A program made the position numbers and the translations under genes. Positions 8,841-16,889 of a stretch of DNA of 64,000 nt are shown here, piece by piece. The notes beneath the pieces are model-generated. The model made no database searches, had not been told where the DNA came from, and saw only the letters and a program-made list of their open reading frames with translations. Where the stretch lies: NCBI RefSeq assembly GCF_023498005.1, contig NZ_CP097289.1, positions 8,494,001-8,558,000 of the forward strand. The letters run 5' to 3'. Within the stretch, counting starts at the first letter, position 1; every line of letters begins with the position of its first letter. This DNA is from Streptomyces durmitorensis. GTDB lineage: Bacteria; Actinomycetota; Actinomycetes; Streptomycetales; Streptomycetaceae.

Positions 8841-9009
8841 GCCGTGTGGGGCGTTGTGGACCCTCGTCTCCGGCTGTCGCCACCACTCACGGCCCCTGCC
8901 GTGCTGACCTGGTGACTTTGGACTCTGCCCCCGGCCCGCCTCCTGGGCGAGGCCGGGACCACAAGCAGAGCCGGTCGACCTTGGCCTTGCGCCGGAGACG
9001 AGGAAAGCC

Positions 9010-9939
9010 ATGAGTGGCGACGCGCCCGTTGAACCTGTTGTGGTGGCCGTCGACGGCTCGGCAGGCAGCGACCACGCCCTGGAATGGGCGCTGACCGCGG
9101 CGCGACTGCGGGGAACGCCGCTGCGGATCGTGCATGTGCGGCAGTACGCGATGCCGCTGGCCGACGGTCCGCACATGCCGACCATCGACCACCGGCTCGA
9201 CGCCGACCCGGTCATCGACCGCACACGCCGGGCCCTGGAACGCCGCCCGGAACTGCCTCCCCTGGACTTCGCCGTAGTGGAGGGCGCCCCGGGGCGTGAC
9301 GTCCCCAGGCTCGGTGACGGGGCGCGGCTGCTGGTGCTCGGCTCACGCGGGCGGGGTGGCTTCGCCAGTCTGCTGCTCGGCTCGAAGGGGCTCGCGAGCG
9401 CGCGGGAGGCGGCGTGCCCCGTGGTGGTGGTGCGACCGGGTGACAAGCTGACGGCGGGCGACGAGCTGACGGCGGGCGACGAGCTGGCGGCGGGCGCCGA
9501 GCCGTGCGTGGTCCTAGGCCTCGACGCGCTCTCCCCGCACGACGAGACGATCGGCTTCGCCTTCGAGGAGGCGGCGCTGCGGGGCGCGGTGCTCCGGGTC
9601 GTCTGCGCCTATCCCGGGCCCGTCCTCGTCTACACCGCCACCGGCGACTTCGTGACGTCGGCGGAGGCGGACGCGGCGACATCGGCGCGGTACACGGAAC
9701 TCGCAGGCGAGCAGCTCGCGCCCTTCCAGGAGCGGTATCCCCAGGTGAACGTCGAGAAGCAGATCCTGCCGGGGGACGCGGCGGGGCTGCTCGTGGAGGC
9801 GTCACGGGACGCGGAGCTCGTGGTGGTGGGGCGGCACCAGACCCGGATGCCGCTGGGGAGGCTGATGGGGTCGGTGACCAACGCGGTGCTGTTGCATGCG
9901 CGGGGTGCGGTGGCCGTGGTGCCTCTGGAGTCCCGGTAG
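9010..9939 (+). CDS. Tandem universal stress protein (two UspA domains)
   Basis: A 309-residue cytoplasmic protein with two UspA domains (about 5-143 and 165-309). Each has the ATP-binding loop: VLGSRGRGGFASLLLGS in the first and VVGRHQTRMPLGRLMGS in the second. The linker holds a near-perfect tandem hexapeptide (KLTAGD, ELTAGD, ELAAGA, bases about 9445-9500), likely from DNA slippage. The ATG follows GAGGAAAG. Actinobacterial tandem Usps bind ATP and respond to hypoxia or dormancy; no partner gene is adjacent. Convergent with the LRR gene 24 bases away. Confidence 0.9.
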   Translation: MSGDAPVEPVVVAVDGSAGSDHALEWALTAARLRGTPLRIVHVRQYAMPLADGPHMPTIDHRLDADPVIDRTRRALERRPELPPLDFAVVEGAPGRDVPRLGDGARLLVLGSRGRGGFASLLLGSKGLASAREAACPVVVVRPGDKLTAGDELTAGDELAAGAEPCVVLGLDALSPHDETIGFAFEEAALRGAVLRVVCAYPGPVLVYTATGDFVTSAEADAATSARYTELAGEQLAPFQERYPQVNVEKQILPGDAAGLLVEASRDAELVVVGRHQTRMPLGRLMGSVTNAVLLHARGAVAVVPLESR

Positions 9940-9963
9940 GGCCACAGGTACGAGTCCCATGGC

Positions 9964-10695
9964 TCACCGCAGCACCACGCACCCCCGCCCCTCCAGCCTC
10001 ACCAGCAGCTCCCGCGGCACGGTGACGTCGTTCCAGCGCAGGTCCAGCTTCTCCAGCGCGGGCAGGTCGCCGATCCAGGGCGGGAGTTCGCGCAGCAGGT
10101 TCGCCCGCAGGTCCAGCCTCCGCAGCAAGGGCAGACCGCGCAGCGCCTCCGGCACCGTCGTGAACCGGTTCTCGCGCAGCTCCAGTTCGCGCAGGTTGCC
10201 CAGGTGGCCGACCGGGGCGGGGAGCGAGGTGAGGCGATTGCCGCGCAGCCACAGTTCGCGCAGGGCCGCGAGGCCGCCGAGCGACGCGGGGACCGAGTCC
10301 AGGCGGTTGTGCTGGGCGCGCAGCTCGACCAGGGCCTCCAGTGATCCCAGGGTGTCCGGCAGCGCCGTCAGCCGGTTCTCGCCGACGTTGAGGTACGTCA
10401 GCCGCTTCAGGTTGCCCAGCGACTGAGGCAGTGACGTGAGGCGGTTGTCGTGGAGGTAGAGGAAGCGGCTCAGAGCCGTCAGGTCTCCCAACTCGACCGG
10501 GATCGCGCTGAGTTGGTTGTGGCCCAGGTCCAGTGTGTGCAGTGAGGTCAAGGAGCCGATCCGCGCGGGGAGATGCGTGAGCGCGTTGTCGGGCAGGAGC
10601 AGGACCTCCAGGGACGGGTGGTGCCACACCTCGTCGGGCACCTCGCGCAGGCCGCCGTGCCAGTAGTTGAGTACGTTCTCGGTGCCGACCGCCAC
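9964..10695 (-). CDS. Leucine-rich-repeat protein
   Basis: A 243-residue protein consisting almost entirely of about eight leucine-rich repeats of 23 residues with the bacterial/plant-like pattern LxxLPxxLGxLxxLxxLxLxxN (for example LTSLPQSLGNLKRLTYLNVG and LTALPDTLGSLEALVELRAQ). No signal peptide or membrane segment is seen, so it is cytoplasmic. The start is GTG 10695, with AAGGGA 8 bases upstream; longer in-frame extensions have no homology-like content. LRR proteins are protein-interaction scaffolds. It is divergent from a large STAND-type ATPase regulator 158 bases away, which may be its partner (inference). Confidence 0.85.
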   Translation of the reverse strand: MAVGTENVLNYWHGGLREVPDEVWHHPSLEVLLLPDNALTHLPARIGSLTSLHTLDLGHNQLSAIPVELGDLTALSRFLYLHDNRLTSLPQSLGNLKRLTYLNVGENRLTALPDTLGSLEALVELRAQHNRLDSVPASLGGLAALRELWLRGNRLTSLPAPVGHLGNLRELELRENRFTTVPEALRGLPLLRRLDLRANLLRELPPWIGDLPALEKLDLRWNDVTVPRELLVRLEGRGCVVLR

Positions 10696-10853
10696 GTGAG
10701 GGTCCCTTCGTCCGGGGTGGATGCCACAGCCAACCGCATCGCTGTGACCGAATCGGCTCCCGGCGGGCCCTGCGGGCGTAATCTGAGGTGCCTGAAGGTC
10801 AAGGCACGCGCAGCAGGAAGCGTCCGGCGCACCACCATGGCGGAGGGTGTCCC

Positions 10854-13757
10854 ATGGTGCATCACGTTCCCCATGGCAAGCGGACCCTCTTCGAGCGGGA
10901 AAGCGAACTCGCGGCAGTCGACGAGGCGTTGAGTGAACTGTGCGGTCTGTCGCGGGACGGCTCCGAGCCCCCGGACAGGCCCCGGGGAGCACTCATCGCC
11001 TTCGCGGGGCGCGCGGGCCTCGGCAAGACCTCCCTTCTTGCCGAGGCGCGCCGCCGCGCCGCCGTCAAGGGCTGCACCGTGGCATCGGCACGCGGCGGTG
11101 ACCAGGAGCAGCGGGTCGCCTTCCACGTGGCGCGGCAGCTGGTGCAGCCCCTGCTCGCCTCCGTCCCCGACGCGGAACTGCGGGACGTACTGGGCAGTTG
11201 GTACGCCATCGTCGGCCCCGCCCTCGGGCTCTGTGCCCCGCCGGACGGCGCGCCGCCCGACCCGCAGGGGCTGCGCGACGGTCTTGACTGGGTGCTCACT
11301 CATCTCGCCGTGCAGCGTGCCCCGTTGGTGGTCGTGATCGACGACGCGCACTGGGCCGACGCCGAGTCGCTGAGCTGGCTGTCCGCCTTCGCGCCCCGCG
11401 CGGAGGCCCTGCCGCTGCTGCTCGTCGTCGCCTACCGCCCCGAGGAACTGCCCGACCACGCAGAGGAGTTCAGGGGCCTGCCCGGACGTGCCGGGCAGCG
11501 GCCCATCGGACTCGAACCGCTCAGCGCCACCGCCGTCGCCCGCCTCGTACGCGACGCGCTCGGCACCCGGGCCGACGACGCGTTCTGCCGCGAATGCTGG
11601 GCGGTCACCGCGGGCAACCCGTTCGAGGCCGTGGAGCTGGCCGCGAAGGTGCACGACCGCGGGCTCACCCCCGACGAGGCCGGTGCGCATCTGCTGCGCG
11701 ATCTCGCCGCAGCCGTGAAGGGCAGTGGCCTCGTCGCCCGCCTGGAGCGGCTCGGCACCTCCACCGTCCGGTTCGCCTGGGCCTGCGCCGTCCTCGGGAT
11801 CTCGGTCCCCCCGGCGCTCGCCGCCGCCGTCGCGGGCATCGGCGAGCGGGAGGCCGCCGACTGCGCCGACCGGCTGCGCCGCGCCCGCGTCCTGACCGGC
11901 GCCCACACCCTGGAGTTCGTGCACCCGTTGATCGCCACCGCCGTCTACCGCGCCATCCCCGGCGGTGTCCGCGTCGCCCTGCACGGTCAGGCGGCCTGGT
12001 GCGTGGTCAACGCGGGACTCGGCGCGTCCGCCGCGGCCCGGCATCTCCTGGAGGTCCACCCCGACGGCGACACCTGGGTCGTGCAGCAACTGCGCGCCGC
12101 CGCCCGCGAGACCGTCCGCGCGGGCGCCCCCGACGCGGCCCGCCGCTATCTCGCCCGCGCCCTGCGCGAACCCCCGCCCTGGGAGGACCGCGCCGCGGTC
12201 CTCTACGAACTGGGCTGCGCGTCCTACCTCACCGAACCGGCGACGACCGTCAACCACCTGCGTGCCGCACTCGAAGAGCCCATCACCGACCCCGTCCTGC
12301 GCAACGGCATCGTCTACCGCCTCTCCCAGGTCCTCGCCCACTCCGACCGCCTGGGCGAGGCCTCGGACACCCTCGCCCGCGAGATCCGGGTGACCACCGA
12401 GCCACGGGTGCGGATCCGGATGCAGGCCGAGCAGTTCATGTGGGACGCCTTCCGGGCCGACGAGCCGGACTCGCCCGCCCGTTCACGGCGCCTCGCCCGG
12501 CTCGCCGACCGGCTGCCCGGCCGCGATCTCACCGAGCGGTACATCATCGGGCTCCGCGCCTGGGACGCGACGCTGCGCGCCGAGCCGGCCCGGACCGCCG
12601 TCCGGCACGCCGAGCGGGCCCTGGTCGGCGGGCTCGGCTGGGCCGAGGAGGACCGGGGCTTCGAAGTCCCCGTCCTGGTCGCGCTCACCTTCCTGTACGC
12701 CGACCGTCCTGGCCGGGCCGAGGAGCTGTTCGCCGCCGGGATCGCCGACTTCGAGCGCCAGGGCTGGCGCGGCGCCCATCTGTCGTTCGCGTACACCCTT
12801 CTCGCGTACGTACGTTTCCGGCGCGGACGCCTCGCCGAAGCCGAGGACTTCGTGCGCGCCGGGCTGCGGATCGCCGAGCGAGTGGGGTCGGGAACGCCCG
12901 CGCACTGGTACGCCGTCGGCATCCTCATCGAGATCCTGCTGGCCCGCGGCCGTGTCGCCGAGGCCACGCGCACCGCCGACGCGTACGGCTTCGGGGAGCC
13001 GTTCCCCTCGGCGGTCGTCTTCCCCGACGCGCAGGCCGTGCACGGCGAACTGCTCCTCGCCCGCGGCCTCACCAAGGACGCGGCGGCCGAACTCGCCGCG
13101 GCGGGCCGCCGCCTCGACCCGCGGGGCATGCGCAACCCCGCCTGGTGCCCCTGGCAGCTCCACCTCGCGCTCGCCGAGGCCGACGACGCCCCCGAGCGCG
13201 CGCTCACCACCGCCTACGAAGCGGTCCGACGCGCCCGCAGGTTCGCCACCGCTTCGGCGATCGGCCAGGCGCTGCGGATCACCGCCGAGGTCGCGCCGGG
13301 CTCCGCGCGCGTCAAGCTCCTGGAGGAGTCCGTCAGCCATCTGGAGCGGTCGCCCGCGGCGTACGAACTCGCCTGTGCGCTGGTCTGCCTGGGCGCCGAG
13401 CTGCGTCGCGTCGGCCGCCCGAAGGACGCGGCGGACCCCCTCTACCGCGGGCTCGAAGCGGCCGTCCAGTGCGGCGCGGACGGCCTGGTCGAGCGGGCCC
13501 GCGAGGAGCTGGCGGCGGCAGGTCTTCGCCCCCGGCTGCTGCACAGCACCGAGAGGGACACGCTCACCGCGCGCGAGCGCGGCGCCGCCGCGCTCGCCGT
13601 CCGCGGGGAGCCGGCCGCCCGCATCGCCGAGGAGCTGCACACCGACGAGGCGGCCGTCGTCCGGCTGCTGTCCGCCGTGTACCGGAAAGTGGGAACGGAT
13701 CACTCCGGTCTTGCCGCCGCGCTCGGTGTCCCGCCACCCCCGCTGACCTCGCGCTGA
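10854..13757 (+). CDS. Large STAND ATPase regulator (LAL-like) with degenerate C-terminal HTH
   Basis: A 967-residue protein. Walker A AGRAGLGKTS (51-60) and Walker B LVVVIDDAHWAD (158-169) define an N-terminal AAA/STAND ATPase. The middle third is helical and TPR-like (repeated A/L-rich helices such as RFRRGRLAEAEDFVRAGL). The C-terminal 60 residues (LTARERGAAALAVRG, IAEELHTDEAAVVRL, YRKVG) follow the LuxR HTH plan of large ATP-binding LuxR regulators, though the recognition helix is less canonical. ATG 10854 follows GGAGGG; upstream in-frame codons lack family character. LAL proteins sense a ligand, hydrolyse ATP and activate transcription. The target is unknown; the divergent LRR gene is the nearest candidate. 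Confidence 0.78.
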   Translation: MVHHVPHGKRTLFERESELAAVDEALSELCGLSRDGSEPPDRPRGALIAFAGRAGLGKTSLLAEARRRAAVKGCTVASARGGDQEQRVAFHVARQLVQPLLASVPDAELRDVLGSWYAIVGPALGLCAPPDGAPPDPQGLRDGLDWVLTHLAVQRAPLVVVIDDAHWADAESLSWLSAFAPRAEALPLLLVVAYRPEELPDHAEEFRGLPGRAGQRPIGLEPLSATAVARLVRDALGTRADDAFCRECWAVTAGNPFEAVELAAKVHDRGLTPDEAGAHLLRDLAAAVKGSGLVARLERLGTSTVRFAWACAVLGISVPPALAAAVAGIGEREAADCADRLRRARVLTGAHTLEFVHPLIATAVYRAIPGGVRVALHGQAAWCVVNAGLGASAAARHLLEVHPDGDTWVVQQLRAAARETVRAGAPDAARRYLARALREPPPWEDRAAVLYELGCASYLTEPATTVNHLRAALEEPITDPVLRNGIVYRLSQVLAHSDRLGEASDTLAREIRVTTEPRVRIRMQAEQFMWDAFRADEPDSPARSRRLARLADRLPGRDLTERYIIGLRAWDATLRAEPARTAVRHAERALVGGLGWAEEDRGFEVPVLVALTFLYADRPGRAEELFAAGIADFERQGWRGAHLSFAYTLLAYVRFRRGRLAEAEDFVRAGLRIAERVGSGTPAHWYAVGILIEILLARGRVAEATRTADAYGFGEPFPSAVVFPDAQAVHGELLLARGLTKDAAAELAAAGRRLDPRGMRNPAWCPWQLHLALAEADDAPERALTTAYEAVRRARRFATASAIGQALRITAEVAPGSARVKLLEESVSHLERSPAAYELACALVCLGAELRRVGRPKDAADPLYRGLEAAVQCGADGLVERAREELAAAGLRPRLLHSTERDTLTARERGAAALAVRGEPAARIAEELHTDEAAVVRLLSAVYRKVGTDHSGLAAALGVPPPPLTSR

Positions 13758-13841
13758 ACGCCGGACCGCGCCGTGGCCGCCCCGCGCGGACCGGCGCCGC
13801 CCCCGCGCCGACAAGCACCGCGGGCCACGTACCATTGGCGC

Positions 13842-14342
13842 ATGTCCTTCCTCCGCCGCCGCAGCTCCGCCACTCCCGCTGGCCCGGACTTCGATGTCCT
13901 GGCCATGGACCCGGGTGACTGGCCCGGCAACCTCGGCGCGGGCCTGCTGCCCGCCCCCGACGGCAGCTGCCAGGGCGTCTTCCTGCGCTACGACCTCTTC
14001 GGCGGGCGCGGCCCCGCGATGATCATCGGCAATCTGCCCGAGGGCTCCCCGGCACGCGAGATCGCCGACGACGAGGTGCCCTTCGAGGTGGCCCAGCTGA
14101 TGCTCGCGCTGGAGAACGACGAGGAGATCACCGTCGTCACCACCGAGGACATGCCGGTGATGCAGGGTGACAACCTCCTCATCGTGCGCCGCCTCAAGCT
14201 CTCCGAAAGCCGTATCTCCTGCGTGCAGTTCGACCGCAGCGACGGCGTCCTGGTCACCATCGCCGCCTGGGACCGGCCGATCACCGACGATCTGTACGCC
14301 CTTCTGAAGCCGCTGCCCGCCGAGCTCTTCCAGCAGGGCTGA
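13842..14342 (+). CDS. Conserved hypothetical protein
   Basis: A 166-residue acidic protein with a short basic N terminus (MSFLRRRSS) and then an alpha/beta region containing PFEVAQLMLALEN, EITVVTTEDMPVMQGDNLLIVRRLKL and ISCVQFDRSDGVLVTIAAWDRP. No signal peptide, membrane helix or catalytic motif is recognised, and I cannot name its function. ATG 13842 is chosen because the homologous-looking region begins there; it lacks a clear Shine-Dalgarno. The codon pattern is normal for the region. A strong intrinsic terminator follows 27 bases after the stop, so it is the end of its transcript. Confidence 0.7.
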   Translation: MSFLRRRSSATPAGPDFDVLAMDPGDWPGNLGAGLLPAPDGSCQGVFLRYDLFGGRGPAMIIGNLPEGSPAREIADDEVPFEVAQLMLALENDEEITVVTTEDMPVMQGDNLLIVRRLKLSESRISCVQFDRSDGVLVTIAAWDRPITDDLYALLKPLPAELFQQG

Positions 14343-14369
14343 CCCACCCCGGACCACCGCACGCCACGC

Positions 14370-14400
14370 ACCCACCCCTTCTGCCGGAGGGGTGGGTTTT
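14370..14400 (+). terminator. Intrinsic terminator after hypothetical gene
   Basis: Perfect 10-base stem ACCCACCCCT (14370-14379) and AGGGGTGGGT (14388-14397) with an 8-base loop, followed by TTTT (14397-14400). It sits 27 bases after the stop of the preceding gene: a classical rho-independent terminator. Confidence 0.9.
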
Positions 14401-14448
14401 GTCATGCGCCTTGCCAGGCCAGTCATCGGACTTTTAACGTGACCGGTC

Positions 14449-16821
14449 ATGACTCCCGGGATCTCGCGAAGAACCACGATGAAGACTGCCGTAGGCGGAG
14501 CAGCCGTACTGGCATCGGGCGGAGGGGTTCTCTCCGGTGTCGCGGCCGCAGCCGAGGGACGGCACGACGTAAGCGACACATCCGATGAATCGTTGCTCTG
14601 GTACGCGGCGCCTGCCGCCGACTGGGAGCGCGAGGCCCTGCCCATCGGCAATGGCGCACTCGGTGCCATGGTCTTCGGCACCCTCGCCTCCGAGCGGCTC
14701 CAGTTCAACGAGAAGACCCTGTGGACCGGCGGCCCCGGCTCCCGCGAGGGCTACGACCACGGCGACTGGCGCGAGGCCAGGCCCGGCGCCCTCGACGCGG
14801 TGCGCGAGCAGCTGGACGAGAAGGGCGCCCTGGCCCCCGACGCGGTCGCCGCCGAGCTCGGCCAGTCCCGCCGCGGCTACGGCGCCCACCAGACCTTCGG
14901 CGATCTGCACCTCGACATGGCGGACGCCCCGGAAGCACCAGACGCCACCTACCGCCGCACCCTCGATCTGCGCACGGGCCTCGCGACCGTCACGTACACC
15001 CACCGGCAAGTGCGCCACGAGCGGGAGTTCTTCGCCTCGTATCCCGACGGCGTGATCGTCGGGCGGCTCACCGCCGACCGCCCCGCGAGCGTCAGCTGCA
15101 CCCTGCGCCACACCTCGCCCCGCGCCGACTTCACCGCGAAGGCCGACGGCGACCGGATCGCCGTACGCGGTGAACTCGCCGACAACGGACTGAAGTTCGA
15201 GGCACAGCTGCGCGTCGTGCACCACGGCGGTACCCGCACGGCGAACGCGGACGGCAGCATCACCGTCAGCGGTGCCGACCACGTCTGGTTCGCGCTCGCC
15301 GCGGGCACCGACTACGCCGACACCTACCCCGACTACCGCGGCGACGACCCGCACGCCGACGTCGTACGCACCGTCGACCAGGCCGTCGCCCAGGGGCACG
15401 GCGCACTCCGCGCCCGCCACCTGCGCGACCACGCGGACCTGTTCGCCCGGGTCGCCCTCGACATCGGCCAGAGCGCGCCGGCCGATGTCCCGACCGACCA
15501 GCTGCTCAAGGGGTACGGGACAGGAGCGAGCGCGGCCGACCGCGCCCTCGAAGCCCTCTTCTTCCAGTACGGGCGCTACCTCCTCATCGCCTCGTCCCGC
15601 GCGGGCTCGCTGCCCGCCAACCTCCAGGGCGTGTGGAACAACAGCACCACGCCACCCTGGTCGGCCGACTACCACACCAACATCAACCTCCAGATGAACT
15701 ACTGGCTCGCCGAGGCCGCCAACCTCGCCGAGACCACCGCCCCCTACGACCGCTTCGTCGAGGCGCTGCGCGCGCCGGGACGGCGCACGGCCAAGGAGAT
15801 GTTCGGCTCGCGGGGCTGGGTGGTGCACAACGAGACCAACCCCTACGGCTTCACCGGCGTCCACGACTGGTCGACCGCCTTCTGGTTCCCCGAGGCCGCG
15901 GCCTGGCTCACCGCGCAGCTCTACGAGCACTACCGCTTCGGCGGCTCCACTCAGTACCTGCGCTCCACCGCCTATCCCGCGATGAAGGAGGCCGCCGAGT
16001 TCTGGCTCGACAACCTCCGCACCGACCCGCGCGACGGCACCCTCGTCGTCACCCCCAGCTACTCGCCCGAGCACGGCGACTTCACCGCGGGCGACTCCAT
16101 GGCCCAGCAGATCGTCCACGACCTGCTCACCAACACCCTGGAAGCCGCCCGGATCCTCGGCGACTCGGCCGCCTTCCGCGCCGATCTTGAGAAGACCCTG
16201 GGCAAGCTCGACCCCGGCCTGCGCGTCGGGTCCTGGGGCCAGCTCCAGGAGTGGAAGGCGGACCTGGACGACAAGACCGACGACCACCGGCACGTCTCGC
16301 ACCTCTACGCCCTGCACCCCGGACGCCAGATCCAGCCGGGCAGCAAGTGGGCCGACGCCGCGAAGGTCTCCCTCACCGCACGCGGCGATGGCGGCACCGG
16401 CTGGTCCAAGGCGTGGAAGGTCAACTTCTGGGCGCGGCTCCGCGACGGCGACCACGCGCACAAGATGCTCGGCGAGCAGCTCAAGTCCTCGACGCTGCCC
16501 AACCTCTGGGACACCCACCCGCCGTTCCAGATCGACGGCAACTTCGGCGCGACGTCGGGCATCGTGGAGATGCTCCTGCAGAGCCAGTTCGACGTCGTCG
16601 AAGTGCTGCCCGCCCTGCCCGCGAGCTGGCCCGAGGGTTCGGTGCGCGGCCTGCGGGCGCGCGGCGGGGCACGCCTCGACATCGAGTGGAAGGGCGGACG
16701 CGCCACACGCATCGTGCTCACCGCTTCACGCACCCGCGAACTAACCCTGCGCAGCGGCCTGTTGAAGGGAGGCGAGAAGACCTTCAAGGCGCGGGCAGGA
16801 CAGCGGTACGTCTTCGACTGA
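14449..16821 (+). CDS. Secreted alpha-L-fucosidase, GH95 family
   Basis: A 790-residue exported glycoside hydrolase of family GH95, which removes alpha-1,2-linked L-fucose (some members act on L-galactose) with inversion. A twin-arginine signal is visible (SRRTTMK followed by AVGGAAVLASGGG and AAAAE). The N-terminal beta-domain has LPIGNGALGAMVFG and FNEKTLWTGGPG. The (alpha/alpha)6 barrel has HTNINLQMNYW at about 409-419 (the asparagines that activate water), then WSKAWKVNFWARL and IDGNFGATSGIVEMLLQS, all hallmark motifs. Length matches the family. It starts 48 bases after a terminator, so it has its own promoter, and is convergent with the amidase gene across a strong hairpin. Confidence 0.9.
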   Translation: MTPGISRRTTMKTAVGGAAVLASGGGVLSGVAAAAEGRHDVSDTSDESLLWYAAPAADWEREALPIGNGALGAMVFGTLASERLQFNEKTLWTGGPGSREGYDHGDWREARPGALDAVREQLDEKGALAPDAVAAELGQSRRGYGAHQTFGDLHLDMADAPEAPDATYRRTLDLRTGLATVTYTHRQVRHEREFFASYPDGVIVGRLTADRPASVSCTLRHTSPRADFTAKADGDRIAVRGELADNGLKFEAQLRVVHHGGTRTANADGSITVSGADHVWFALAAGTDYADTYPDYRGDDPHADVVRTVDQAVAQGHGALRARHLRDHADLFARVALDIGQSAPADVPTDQLLKGYGTGASAADRALEALFFQYGRYLLIASSRAGSLPANLQGVWNNSTTPPWSADYHTNINLQMNYWLAEAANLAETTAPYDRFVEALRAPGRRTAKEMFGSRGWVVHNETNPYGFTGVHDWSTAFWFPEAAAWLTAQLYEHYRFGGSTQYLRSTAYPAMKEAAEFWLDNLRTDPRDGTLVVTPSYSPEHGDFTAGDSMAQQIVHDLLTNTLEAARILGDSAAFRADLEKTLGKLDPGLRVGSWGQLQEWKADLDDKTDDHRHVSHLYALHPGRQIQPGSKWADAAKVSLTARGDGGTGWSKAWKVNFWARLRDGDHAHKMLGEQLKSSTLPNLWDTHPPFQIDGNFGATSGIVEMLLQSQFDVVEVLPALPASWPEGSVRGLRARGGARLDIEWKGGRATRIVLTASRTRELTLRSGLLKGGEKTFKARAGQRYVFD

Positions 16822-16837
16822 GCAGGCACCTCATCGG

Positions 16838-16874
16838 TCGGGGCCGGGCCCGCCCCACGCGGACCCGGCCCCGA
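16838..16874. terminator. Bidirectional hairpin between GH95 and amidase genes
   Basis: TCGGGGCCGGG (16838-16848) pairs with CCCGGCCCCGA (16864-16874); after one mismatch three more pairs extend the stem. It lies between convergent genes and has no U tract. Confidence 0.75.
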
Positions 16875-16889
16875 ACGGCCTCGACGGCT

